From: Brasenia schreberi
Taxonomy: Eukaryota; Streptophyta; Magnoliopsida; Nymphaeales; Cabombaceae
Assembly: GCA_036023115.1 (NCBI GenBank)
Contig: JAYKKT010000089.1
Location: 18,098,501 to 18,162,500 of the forward strand
Direction: 5' to 3'
Length of the DNA stretch: 64,000 bases
Part shown: positions 38,902-49,793 of the stretch, piece by piece
How the letters are laid out: the number at the start of each line of letters is the position of its first letter
Numbering within the stretch: the first letter of the stretch is position 1
Notes under the pieces: model-generated
What the model saw: only the letters and a program-made list of their open reading frames with translations
Told to the model about the DNA's origin: nothing
Databases searched by the model: none
Program-made: the position numbers and the translations under genes

Positions 38902-40600
38902 GTCTTCTCCATGGCTTGATAATTTCGTTCATAAGCCAAGAGAGTTTTGAAATATAGTAGATGGCATATTCCTTATGGGTGTCATCCTCGTATTGAGCCA
39001 ACAGGGCTCCTAAAGCATTCGCATGCACGGAGAAGTAGAGTAAAAGCGGTTTTCCTTGCTTCGGAGGATTCAAAACGGGGGGGTTAACCAAGTATGCCTT
39101 TAGTCATTCAAAGGACCTTTGGCATTCGTCATCGCATAAGAATTTCGTGCCCTTCCTCAATAGCTTGTTGAAGGGTTCGCATCTAGTCGCCAGATTCGAT
39201 ATGAATCGGCGAACGGATTGCAATCGACGCTGGAGGCTACGAATTTGAGTAAGATTGGAGGGTGGGGCCATGTCTATGATGGCTCGACACTTAGAGGGGT
39301 CGACTTCTATACCCCTTTGGCTCACCATAAAGCCCAGAAGCTTCCCTGACTCTACACCGAATACACATTTTTGAGGGTTTAGCTTTACTTTGTGAAGCCT
39401 AAGCCTTTCGAAAATCTTTTGCAAACATTCGATATGAGTGCATCGGGTTTTGGATTTTGTGAAGAGATCATCTACATACAATTCTATGAGCTCATGAATC
39501 TGATCATGGAAGATCGTGGTCATAGCTCGTTGGTATGTTGCGCCGGCATTTTTCAAACCAAAGGGCATGACTGTATAGCAGTACGTGCCCCATGGGGTTG
39601 TGAAGGCGGTCTTACCCTGATCTCGTGGACTTAGTTTGATTTGATTATAGCCTGAATAGCCATCCATAAATGAAAACATTTCATGATTTGCAGTACTATC
39701 GACTATCAAATCTATGTTTGGTAAAGGATAATTATCCTTTGGAGTGGCTTTATTCAGGTTTCTGAAATCGATGTATATTCGAATTTTCCCATTGGTTTTT
39801 CGAACTACAACGATGTTTGACAACCAATCAGAATACGCAATGGGTTTTATAAATCCGGCTTTTAACAGATCTTCAAAACCCTCTTTGACTTGCGTGTGTA
39901 TATTCGGGTGTATTTTCCTAAGCTTCTGCTTTATGGGTTTTACATCCACATCTAAGGGAAGACGATGTTCGACAATGCTGGGGTCTATGCCCGACATGTC
40001 TTCATACATCCATGCAAACACATCTAAATAGGTTTGTAGAAATGCAATGAATGCTAATCTTTCAGTTTCATGCAAGCATGCGCCTATTTTGATGGTTTTG
40101 GGATTGTAATCATCCCCTAGGTTCACCTTTATGATATCTCCTCCTACTGAATTGGAAGGTCTTTCAAAATCGAGTTTTTTATGAAATTCTGAGAGCTCAG
40201 AAGTGGGATCTTCCTCAAGAGGATCCACTTCTGGGCTTCGATCATTCTCGTGGGTTATAGACTCGAGGGAATTTGATGCGTGGGTTTTCAAAAGACCTTG
40301 TTTTGTGGTCGGATTTTCAATAGATTTCAAAATTTTTGGTCTGGCTATGCAGACGACGTTCATTTTGAAATCTTTTTCTAAAGTCCTACCAGGAGCAGCT
40401 TTATACAAAATCTTTTTGGTATTTTCCAAATTTTCAATTTTTTTGGGTTTTTGTAAAACAAGAACTTTAGGAACTATACAAAGCACTCTATTTTCGAGTT
40501 TTTGTTTTTCCATTGTTTTTGGCTTTTCTTCTTTTTTGATTGTTTTGATTTTAAGTTTTTCAAATGTTTTTATATTTTTCTGAAAGGGATCTTCCGTCAT
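38888..40600 (-). pseudogene. Element M reverse transcriptase and first RNase H
   Basis: ATG at 40600 (MTEDPFQKNI) opens a Lys/Asn-rich linker of about 180 residues. Reverse transcriptase follows: KLRKIHPN and GFIKPIAYSDWLSNIVVV, FRNLNKATPKDNYPLP, FSFMDGYSGYNQIKL, MPFGLKNAGATYQRAM, and the catalytic YVDD in IELYVDDLFTKSK. The connection (GFMVSQRGIEVDPSK) comes next. A TGA at 39104 ends the 498-residue frame. RNase H begins at 39091 (GKPLLLYFSVHANALGALLA) and is shifted near 38947 after YYISK. RT copies RNA to cDNA; this copy is disabled only by the downstream breaks. Confidence 0.92.
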
Positions 40601-41239
40601 ACCTACAAAGGGAAAACACTACGGGTTAGACTCGGAATAGGAGGTCTAGATCGTAGGTTTCTTCTAAGGCAGGTTCCAGGGCACCCTAGACCCAGGTGGT
40701 CACAGGGGGTGGCTCTGGCGGTATTCTAGGAGTATAGCCGATCCCATATCGGCTTGGGTTGGCCCTAGGAAGGATGGGCTCTAGGAGACCCTGGTTTTGT
40801 GTCCCTAGACTTTTATAGGGCGTGTAGCCCATATTGAACAAAATGTTCCACGATTTCTTATTCTTTGAAAAGTTTTGATAAAGATCGTGGTCCTAGAACT
40901 TGTTGTCGTCCATATTGTGCTCATATGGCTTCTTGTCTAGGGGCTTTGGAAATAGGGAACGCTTGGGTTTTCCTAGAAGGGTTAAGATCGGGAGGGGGCT
41001 GCTTTGGGCGGCCCCTTCACATATACAACCTTCTTAGGGTTGTTTAACACGAGCCTTGGTGGCTCAATCACAATCTGCCCCAAGTTAGCCTCATGGGCCT
41101 GGGAGCTCGATAAACAAGGGGAGTTTATGATCCCCTGAAGCTGTGGGTGACTCTCACCTAGGATTACCACGACCTAGTCCCTAAAAGAGATCTTGACACA
41201 CCTATGGAAGGTGGATGGCTCAACGCACAAGCTGTGTAT
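40601..41239 (-). pseudogene. Element M protease-RT spacer
   Basis: It continues the protease frame after a TAG (Trp codon in P) with VVVILGESHPQLQGII, EPPRLVLNNPKKVVYV and Pro/Gly-rich text to just before MTEDPF. P has the counterpart at 47410-48020. No known domain; several stops. Confidence 0.6.
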
Positions 41240-42391
41240 CTAGGGCCTTCCCAGCAACAGGTTATAATGGGGGTGGATGTCCAAGACATGGAACACCCCC
41301 GTGTGTGTGATCCCTCCTGTTTCCATTGGGAGTTCGATTGATCCTAATGGCCTAGACGCATTCCCATCGTATCCAGTGATAATAATGGGGCTTGGGTTCA
41401 CTGAAGTCAAGGTGACTCCGATTTGATACGCCACATGAAGTGGAAGGATGTTGAGCCCTCCTCCCCCATCGACTAGGCACCTGTCCAGAGAGTGGTTATT
41501 CAAAACCACCTCGATATGCAGGGCCTGGTTGTGGGACTCGTAGGGTCTATCTACATCATCTTCCGAGAAAGTGATGGGCGATTTTGCTCCTAACAAAGCC
41601 ACTTGGGCAGACAGGGATTCCAGACTTATGTTCGAATCAACCTTGGCTCTTTCTAGAATTTTCTTTAGCACGAGTCTATGCCTAGGCGAGGTTTGTATAA
41701 GCTCTAGGATAGACATGTGGATAGGAATCTTTGAAAGGTGGTTTTCGAAGTCATAAGGATTTAGGATGACTTTATCCTTGTCTGCTTTTGGCAGAACTCC
41801 AGGAATACTTGCTTTTGAGGGGCCAGGCATACTGACCACCTTTTTAGCACTTTGTAGGTGCTGGGGTTGATAGATCCTCCCGGATCTAGTCACTTCCCCC
41901 ATGACCAGCCTAGGGTTCATGCTAAATTTGGCTCTAAGTATGAGTTGAGGAGCACCTTGAAGTTTCAAAACTGGTTTAGCCGGGGATTCGACTCTTGGTG
42001 GTCCCCGGATGACGACTTGAGCGGGCTTCTTGTATAGTACAAGAGTGGGCGCACAAGTGGGTCGACCAAACTCAGGTTTTTGCGCTTGTTCCTTTGAAAA
42101 GGTGAGGGTACATACCTCGTTTCCTTTCTCACTGCCACTGGCATGCTTGGGAAAGGGTTCTTTGAAGATAGCTTGAGGTGGCTCAGGTTCCACAGTGACC
42201 TGGAGCCGGCCCTCCGCTATTAAGTTCTCGATTTTATTTAAAAGGGAGAAACAACGTTTGGTATCATGGCCTTTGAGCCGATGATACTTACAAAATCGAT
42301 TTAAATACCCCCCTTTGGAAGTGACTCCTTCGGGGATTTTAGGAAGTTCTATCACGCCTTGGGCAAGTAGGAGGTCTAGGACCTCCGACAC
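41240..42391 (-). pseudogene. Element M zinc knuckle, linker and aspartic protease
   Basis: The 383-residue frame begins in EVLDLLLAQGVIELPKIPEG, then CKYHRLKGHDTKRC, a zinc knuckle of form C-X2-H-X4-H-X4-C where gag knuckles usually have C-X2-C-X4-H-X4-C. A Pro/Lys-rich linker (VVIRGPPRV, RSGRIYQPQ) leads to the protease: HNQALHIEVVLNNHSLDRCL, VDGGGGLNILPLHVA with the catalytic Asp, ITGYDGNASRPLG, and VLDIHPHYNLLLGRP. It ends at TAG in place of TGG. Protease would cut the polyprotein. Confidence 0.9.
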
Positions 42392-42442
42392 AGGTTGCTC
42401 CAGCGGAGTGTACTCCCGTTTTTCAATCGGTTTTTGAAAGGT

Positions 42443-43495
42443 TCACTCCCTTTTGTTTTCTAGCTTTTCAAAATTTTTGGAAGTGCTTGCCATGCCTGAA
42501 TCCACCCAGACATTGGCGATTTTATGGGGCTTTGCCCCTTTATCCATCGTGGGTAGCCCATAAGTGATGGGCTTTTCCAAGCGGGTTTTAGGAACGGCAC
42601 TTCCTTTCCATAAGTGATCGTATGTCCCTTTTCTCAAGTTTGTTTCGAAAAGGGATGCCTTTTTAATCAACTTATGGAAAGTTGAGATCTCATGGAGCGA
42701 GAGAAGGGTTTTTAACTCGCTTTTAAAATTATCCAGGATGAGCATGATTACGCATCCTTCGGATATGGGCTCTCGCACTTGGCCCAAAAGTGACCTCCAT
42801 CGTATAATGAAGGCATGTACGTCTTCGTTCATGCCTTGCTTTGTATCCCTTAAAGTATTTAGAGTCGGCGTGACTTCTATGTTATGTGCAAATCTTTGCA
42901 TGAAGCAGTTCGCTAACTCTTCAAAAGTAGCGAACTGGCTTAAGTCGTAGGAAGCCAGCCATTTGGCAGCTGCGCCTTTAAGGGATAAAGGGAACCAATA
43001 CACCCATTTCATCGAGTCCTTTTTCTTCTTATGGGCTCGACGTGAGAAAAGTTGCAAGTGAGACCTAGGGTCTCCCATGCCATCATACCGATGAAAGTTC
43101 GGTATTTCGTCATCACTGTCTATTTCGTAATCCATAGGAAGGAAATCAGACAGGGAGTAACTTCTTTTCTCTTTATTTTGCCCTTTCAGTAGCTGTTGTA
43201 GGGCTTTACAGTCCTTTTGTGTGAATGACTCGTGGTATTGGTTCCCTTCCATTACGGAGGCCTCTTTGTGCTTGCGAGGTTTTTCAGATTTTCTTTTGGC
43301 CTTTTGTTCACCGTTTGATGAACACGAATCGCCTACTTCAGCCTCTTGGCTGAGAGCATCGATTTTGGCCTCAAATTCCCTTCTCAAGTCCTTGATCTCG
43401 TCTAGTTTGATCTTGTTTTTGAAAATCCTCTAAGAGTGAGAACTTGATGCGCATGAGCCTTTGCTCGACACTTCACTTGGGTTGGATTTTGACAT
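42443..43495 (-). pseudogene. Element M gag
   Basis: ATG at 43495 starts MSKSNPSEVSSKGSCASSS, then TAG at 43432 (codon 22). The frame reopens to 42443 with DLRREFEAKIDALSQEAE (possible coiled coil), a Lys-rich segment, QYHESFTQKDCKALQQLLKG, IPNFHRYDGMGDPR, the capsid block AAAKWLASYDLSQFATFEEL, VHAFIIRWRSLLGQVREPIS and SLHEISTFHKLIKKASLF, then a stop at 42443 shortly before the zinc knuckle part. W gag aligns throughout. The early stop would block translation from the usual start. Confidence 0.9.
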
Positions 43496-43613
43496 GCTTT
43501 TCAAGCTTTTTCAAAATTTCCTAAGTACAAGTAAAGAAAACAAAGTTAAAACAATACCTCTTTGAAAATCCTTTCGCAAGTTTCTAGACTAACTCGACTT
43601 TTGAAAGACTCAT

Positions 43614-43637
43614 GTCCCACCGGGCATGCCAATCTTC
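43614..43637 (-). other. Primer binding site of element M
   Basis: On the minus strand the 5' LTR ends in ...CTACA and is followed by GAAGAT and TGGCATGCCCGGTGGGAC, equivalent to the PBS of P and W. Confidence 0.65.
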
Positions 43638-45105
43638 TGTAGACGCAAAAAATCTCCGCCTCCCTGGTTTCTTAGGCCTGGGGCGAACCTTTTCGTGTGT
43701 CTAAGTCCTATTTGAATAAACAAGGCATGCTAGCTAGCTTACCTAAGCTAGCGAAGATATATTTTAACCTGACTTCTAACGTGGCGACTGTGAACAAGCA
43801 AGCTCTTGTCGTCGCAGACCTTCTTGTACCGATGCGCAAGGGTCAGTCTGTACACTTTAAAAATCGAGTTTGGGGTGGAAAAGCCTACGAAAGCAGTTCG
43901 AGGTGTTTGATTCGGGTCTTGTTTGTACGATTTTCAGATTTTAGATCACGTGGATTTGCACCTGCCTAAGTCTTTCTTTTTATCCCTTTATGGGCCACCT
44001 AGGTGTGTGTTATGAACACTCCACTATATGTGGCGATTTTGAGTGGGAGTATGGGGTTTGCTTTGATGCAATATGCGTCCTAACTCGTGGTATGGCGTAT
44101 ATACAATGCAAACTCATGCTACTCCAAAGGGAAAACCCGAATGTAAAGACAATGCCGAAGGGAAATGACTTAAGGGAAATGACTTGTAATAGAAATTGCC
44201 GAATGGAAACAACCGAAGGGAAATGACTTGTAATGTAAATACCGAAGGGAAATACATATATAATGTATATATGGGCCCTTACTTGGGTCTTGCAAATAAG
44301 AGCGAAGGCTCAATGTGGGTGCGTGCTTGAATTGAAAGACTACACACACGACATGAAATGAAACCCAAATATAACTTGCAATATGGCCTTAATTAAGGTC
44401 TTGGGAATAAGAGCGAAAGCTCAATGTGTGTGAGTGCTTGAATTGAAGTACTACGCACACAACATGAAATTAAACCCAAATATAAATTGCAGTATGGCCT
44501 TAACTAAGGTCTTGGGAATAAGAGCGAAAGCTCAATGTGTGTGAGTGCTTGAATTGAAGTACTAACCGGGTGATGTGGTGGTGGTGTAGGTGGTTGAGAG
44601 TGGAGTGGGAGTGAAGAAGGGGTAGAGTTAGGTTGATGTACTAACCGGGTGATGAAGAGGGCCGATGGATGGAAGAGGGGGAGCCGGGTGATGGAAGTGG
44701 ATGGAGTTCGGCCGGGGAATGAAGGTGGCGCAAGGTGGAGCTCGGTTGGAGCGGTGGTGGTGGTGGTGGAGCTTGGCTGGGAGGCAGTGGCGCAGGTGGA
44801 GCAAGGTGGAAGGCTCGGCTGGAAGAGGATTGGCCAAGGTCGGCTGGAGTGGAGTCCCCAAAAACTTAAAAACCCGCCCACTAGGGGGGGGTTTATAGCC
44901 TTTGGAGATGGCGGTTGGGGCTGGTTTTGAGGAGGTGGTAAGGTGGTGGTGGTGTGGTGATAAGGTGGGTTGGTTTTGAGGAGGGGCCAGATATTTTAAT
45001 ACAAGGGGTTTTGGGTATATGGTGTGCTAGGTTTAGGTGGGGTGGTTTAGGGGTTTAGGGTTTTGCTAGGTGGGTTGGTTTTGGGGTGAGGTTTAGTGAG
45101 GTGGG
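43638..45105 (-). mobile_element. Element M 5' LTR, left part (before nested P)
   Basis: Family-B LTR end TGTAGACGCAAAAAATC with the palindrome at 43733-43752, hairpin 43823-43840 (one weak pair), three GAGCGAAGGCTC units (44290-44540), then a jump from the tandem repeat (GAAGTACTA) to ACCGGGTGATG. The GGAG/CTCC block, donor-like site and about 0.7 kb present in the 3' LTR at 34240-35010 are missing. TATA-like TTTATAG lies at 44892-44898 beside eight G. P is inserted at 45106. Confidence 0.88.
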
Positions 45106-45378
45106 TGTAAACACCCCGAAATCCCACGAATTTCTCAAATTCATCTGGTTTTGTAAAAGTAGCCCGAAAGGGCTATTTTGAGTCTAGAAACCTAGGAGCC
45201 TTCCAGACAACCCTGTACATATGTTTTGAATACAGCTCGAAGGAGTCAGAGTTCAGTTTGAATTGGATCTGGACCATATATATCCTGATCTCAATCCAAA
45301 CCCATGTATGGACTTGGATTTGGATTTGGATTCAAAAATCCAATCCAATATCCATATCCATGGCCCACATCACCTTCT

Positions 45379-45414
45379 CATAAATGGAGGTGGGGCCCAC
45401 TTGAATTTCACGTG
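45379..45414 (+). promoter_or_regulatory. Upstream promoter-like block: CATAAATGG plus G-box
   Basis: CATAAATGG aligns with the true TATA box of family-A LTR 1-2781, and CACGTG lies at 45409-45414, followed by GAGAGAGATAAGATC. The 3' LTR has the same at 53530-53565. Whether CATAAAT still works as a TATA box is unknown. Confidence 0.45.
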
Positions 45415-46015
45415 GGATTATGGGAATGAGAGAGATAAGATCAAGTGTGGTTGTAATTAAGCTTGACTTGTGTGTCAAGTTTGGGGTTAATCATGTGGGT
45501 TAGCCTAATTGAGTGGGTTTAATCTTGTAATTAGCCAAAACCTAACCTAGGGCTGCACCAACATGATGTGGTTAAGGTCTATGGGCCATGCAAAGGGAGC
45601 TCCTTCACCTAAACCTAACCCAAAATACCTAATCATAGCCTTCCACCCTAATCTGCCCCTAATCTGAGCCTAATCACCTAACCTACCTCCCTAATCCCGG
45701 CCTAATCCCAACCTAATCACCTAACCCACTTCCCTAATCCTTCCCTAAACCTAGGTTAATTTCCCTAAACCTAGCCTAATCCTAGCCTAATCACCTAACC
45801 TAGCTCACTAAACCTCACCCTAGAACCAACCCACCTAACTAAACCCTAAACCACTAAACCACCCCATCTAAACCTAGCACACCATATCCCCCCCCAAAAC
45901 CATTAAAACAAAATATCTGGCCCTACCCTAATACCAGCTCACCATATCACCTTACCACCCTCCCTAGACTTCCTAACCACTACCCCAAAACCACCCCCAC
46001 CGCCCTTCACAAAGG

Positions 46016-46031
46016 CTATAAACCCCCCCCC
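46016..46031 (+). promoter_or_regulatory. Second TATA-like box followed by a run of nine C
   Basis: CTATAAA then nine C, then TTAGTGGGCTGGTTTT. The counterpart in the 3' LTR is near 54149-54162. Every B LTR has this pair (minus strand at 20071-20085, 35241-35257, 44884-44898, 61457-61478, 63736-63753), with 6 to 14 C; the + copy at 58151 has only four C. Confidence 0.5.
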
Positions 46032-46251
46032 TTAGTGGGCTGGTTTTTGAAGCCTTGGACCCCACTTCCCAGCCCAGCCGAACCCAGCCGCCTGCACCAC
46101 TTCCAGCCGGACCTTCCACCTGCACCACCACCAGCCACCACCTCGCTCCACCTGCTCCACCACGCCCCAGCCCACCAACCATCCGTCGCCACCCTCTTCA
46201 TCCGCTCCAAGCCCTAAAAAGGTGAGAGGCGGGGATTTTCGCGCGTCTACA

Positions 46252-46276
46252 GAGATTGGCACGCCCGGTGGGACGT
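46252..46276 (+). other. Primer binding site of element P
   Basis: GAGAT then TGGCACGCCCGGTGGGAC directly after the 5' LTR. The tRNA was not identified. Confidence 0.7.
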
Positions 46277-46335
46277 GAGCCTTTCAAAAATCGAGTTTTT
46301 AAGTAGAAGTCTTGTGAAATTTTTTAAAAGGTGTC

Positions 46336-47559
46336 ACTTCCAAAGGGGGATATTTAAACCGATTTTGTAAGTATCATCGGCTCAAAGGCCATGATACCAA
46401 ACGCTGCTTCTCCCTCTTAAATAAAATTGAGAACTTGGTAGCAGAAGGCCGGCCGCAGGTCACTGCGGAACCTGAGCCACCTCAAGCTATCTTCAAGGAA
46501 CCCTTTCCCAAACATGCCAATGGCAGTGGGAAAGGAAAGGAGGTATGTACCCTCACCATTTCCAAGGAACTAGCGCAAAAACCAGAACCTGGTCGACCTA
46601 CTTGTGCTCCCATTCTTGTACTATACAAGAAGCCCGCCCAAGTCGTCATTCGGGGACCACCAAAAGTGGAAACCCCGGTAAAACCAGTTTTAAAAATCCA
46701 AGGTTCTCCTCAGCTCATTCTTAGAGCCAAGTTTAGCGCGAACCCTAGGCTGGTCGTGGGGGAAGTCACTAGATCCGGGAGGATCTATCAACCCCCGCAC
46801 CTTTAAGGTGCTCAAAAGGTGGTCAATGTGCTTGGCCCCTCAAAAGCATGTATCCCTAGTGTTCTGCCAAAAGCAGATAAGGACAAAGTCATCCTAAATC
46901 CTTATGACTTCGAAAACCACCTTTCAAAGATTCCTATTCACATGTCTATCCTAGAGCTTATAAAAACTTCGCTTAGGCATAGACTTGTATTAGAGAAAAT
47001 TCTAGAAAGGGCCAAGGTTGATTCGAACATAAGTCCGGAATCCTTGTCTGCCCAAGTGGCTTTATTAGGAGCAAAATCGCCCATCACTTTCTCGGAAGAT
47101 GATGTAGATAGACCCTACGAAACCCATAACCAGGCCCTGCATATCGAGGTGGTTCTAAACAACCATTCTCTGGACAGGTGCCTAGTCGATGGTGGAGGAG
47201 GGCTCAACATCCTTCCACTTCATGTGGCATACAAAATCGGAGTCACCTTGACTTCAGTGAACCCAAGCCCCATCGTTATCACTGGATACGATGGAAATGC
47301 GTCTAGACCTTTAGGATCCATCGAACTCCCAATGGAAACGGGAGGGATCGAACACACGGGGGTGTTCCATGTCTTGGACATCCACCCCCATTATAACCTG
47401 TTGCTGGGAAGGCCTTGGATACACAGTTTGTGCACTGTGCCATCCACCTTCTACAGGTGTGTCAAGATCCCTTTTAGGGACCAGGTCGTAGTGATCCTAG
47501 GTGAGAGTCACCTACAGCTTCAGGGGATCATAAACTCCCCTTGTTTATCAAGCTCCTAG
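46336..47559 (+). pseudogene. Element P gag remnant (zinc knuckle) and protease
   Basis: About 85 bases of leader after the PBS run straight into SKGGYLNRFCKYHRLKGHD, so the gag start and entire capsid region (about 1.15 kb in M) are deleted. The knuckle C-X2-H-X4-H-X4-C is kept, followed by EPEPPQAIFKEPFPKHANG and VVIRGPPKV to YQPPHL and TAA at 46804. The protease part (46819-47420) has HNQALHIEVVLNNHSL, VDGGGGLNILPLHVA with the catalytic Asp and YNLLLGRPWIHSLC, and reads on through VVVILGESHLQLQG to TAG at 47557 (CAG in M). No start codon of the usual gag remains. Confidence 0.9.
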
Positions 47560-48060
47560 GCCCATGAGGCTAACTTGGGGCAAATTATGGTTGAGCCACC
47601 TCGGCTCGTGTTAAACAATACTAGGAAGGTTGTATGTGTGAAGGGGCCGCCCAAAGCAGGCCCCCTCCTGACTTTAATCCTTCTAGGAAAACCCAAGCGT
47701 TCCCTATTTCCAAAGCCCTTGGAGAAGAGGCCATACGAGCATAATATGGACGACAGCATGTTCCAGGACCACGATTTATACTCAACCTTTTCAAAAAACA
47801 AAAAGTCGTAGAACATGTTGTTAAACATGGGCTACACGCCCTACAAGAGTCTAGGGGCACAGAACCAGGGTCTCCTAGAGCCCATCCTTCCTAGGGCCAA
47901 TCCAAGACGATATGGGATCGGCTATACTCCCCGAATATCGCCGGAGCCACCCCCTGTGACCACCTGGGTCAAGGGTGCCCCAGAGCCTGCCTTAGAAGAG
48001 ACCTACGATTTAGATCTCTGATTGCGAGTCTTACCCGTAGTGTTTTCCCTTTGTAGGTAT
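47560..48060 (+). pseudogene. Element P protease-RT spacer
   Basis: It continues with VEPPRLVLNNTRKVV, then GYTPYKSLGAQNQGLLEP and PEPPPVTTWVKGAPEP, ending ETYDLDL-stop before the RT start. No known domain; it corresponds to 40601-41239 of M. Confidence 0.6.
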
Positions 48061-49793
48061 GACGGAAGATCCCTTTTTCTAAAAAAACAAAAACATTTGA
48101 AAAACTTAAAATCAAAAAAATCGAAAAACAAGAAAAACCAAAAACAATGGAAAAACAAAAACTCGAAAAAAGAGTGCTTTGTATAGTTCCCAAAGTTCTT
48201 GTTTTACAAAAACCCAAAAAAATCAAAAATTTGGAAAATACCAAAAAGATTTTGTACATAGCTGCTCCTGGTAAGACTTTGGCAAAAGAAAAGAACTTCG
48301 AAAGAAACGTCGTCTGCATAGCCAGACCAAAAATTTCGAAATCACTTGAAAATCCAAGTACAAAACCAGGTCATTTTGAAAACCACGCATCAAATTCCCT
48401 CGGGTCTATAGCCCACGAGAATGATCAAAGCCCAGAAGTGGATCCCCTTGAGGAAGATCCCACTTCTGAGCTCCCAAAATTTCATAGAATTCTCGATTTT
48501 GAAAAACCTTCCCAATCAGTAGGAGGAGATTTCATAGAGGTGAACCTAGGGGATGATTCCAATCCCAAAACCATCAAAATAGGCGCATGCTTGCATGAAA
48601 CCGAAAGGTTAGCATTCATTGCATTTCTACGAACCTATTTAGATGTGTTTGCATGGACGTATGAAGACATGCTGGGCATAGATCCCAGCATTGTCGAACA
48701 TCGTCTTCCCTTAGATGCAGGTGTAAAACCCATAAAGCAGAAGCTTAGGAAAATACACCCGAATGTACACACGCAAGTCAAAGAGGATTTAGAAGATCTG
48801 CTAAAAGCCGGATTTATAAAACCCATTGCGTATTCTGATTGGTTATCAAATATCGTTGTAGTTCGAAAAACCAATAGAAAAATTCGAATATGCATCGATT
48901 TCAGAAACCTGAATAAAGCCACCCCTAAGGATAATTATCCTTTACCAAACATAGATTTGATAGTCGATAGTACTGCAAATCATGAAATGTTTTCATTTAT
49001 GGATGGCTATTCAGGCTATAATCAAATCAAACTAAGTCCACGAGATCAGGGTAAGACCGCCTTCACAACCCCATGGGGCATGTACTGCTATACAGTCATG
49101 CCCTTTGGTTTGAAAAATGCCGGCGCAACATACCAACGAGCCATGACCACGATCTTCCATGATCAAATTCATGAGCTTGTAGAAGTGTATGTAGATGATC
49201 TCTTGGCAAAATCCAAAACCCGATGCACCCATATCGAATGTTTATAAAAGATTTTCGAAAGGCTTAGGCTTTACAAAGTAAAGCTAAACCCTCAAAAATG
49301 TGTGTTCGGGGTAGAATCAGGGAAGCTTCTAGGCTTTATGGTGAGCCAAAGGGGAATAGAAGTCGACCCCTCTAAGTGTCGGGCCATCATAGACATGGCT
49401 CCACCCTCCAATCTCACCCAAATCCGTAGCCTCCAAGGTCGATTACAATCCGTTCGCCGATTCATATCGAATCTGGCCACTAGATGCGAACCCTTCAACA
49501 AACTGTTGAGGAAGGGCATGAAATTCTTATGGGATGACGAATGCCAAAAGTCCTTCGAGAGACTGAAGGCATACTTGGTTAATCCCCCCGTTTTGAATCC
49601 TCCAAAGCAAGGAAAACCGCTTTTATTATACATCTCCGTGCATTCAAATGCTTTAGGAGCCCGGTTGGCTCAATACGAGGATGACACCCATATGGAGTAT
49701 GCCATCTACTATATTTCGAAAACTCTCTTGGCTTATGAACAAAATTACCAAGCCATGGAGAAGACGTGCTTGGCCCTAGTCTGGGCCTGCTAG
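48061..49793 (+). pseudogene. Element P reverse transcriptase and first RNase H
   Basis: The MTEDPF start is followed at once by a stop; the frame is open from 48147. An A-rich, Lys/Asn-rich linker leads to reverse transcriptase with FRNLNKATPKDNYPLP, FSFMDGYSGYNQIKL, MPFGLKNAGATYQRAM and YVDD in VEVYVDDLLAKSK. TAA replaces CAA at 49245 (ECL-stop-KI). The connection and RNase H (KPLLLYISVHSNALGARLAQ, ISKTLLAYEQNYQAMEKT) run from 49302 to TAG at 49791 (WAC-stop-KF, CAG in Z). Domain motifs are intact between stops, so the lesions look recent. Confidence 0.92.

Larger units (their letters stand above)
45106..46251 (+). mobile_element. Element P 5' LTR (short form)
   Basis: It runs from TGTAAACACCCCGAAATCC to TTTTCGCGCGTCTACA, 1146 bases. 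Compared with its 3' partner it lacks 327 bases between ATGTTTTGAA (45221-45230) and TACAGCTCGA. Compared with long B LTRs both P LTRs lack the whole repeat and hairpin region between the Pro/Ser-rich leader and the last 50 bases. It keeps CATAAATGG (45379-45387), G-box (45409-45414), a CCTAA-rich tract (45590-45880) and CTATAAA with nine C (46016-46031). Confidence 0.92.

Noticed and set aside
48635..48922. Antisense frames across pol, such as 48635-48922, 37436-37741, 39744-40031 and 50054-50311
   Set aside because: They are shadows of the reverse transcriptase, integrase and RNase H reading frames on the other strand.
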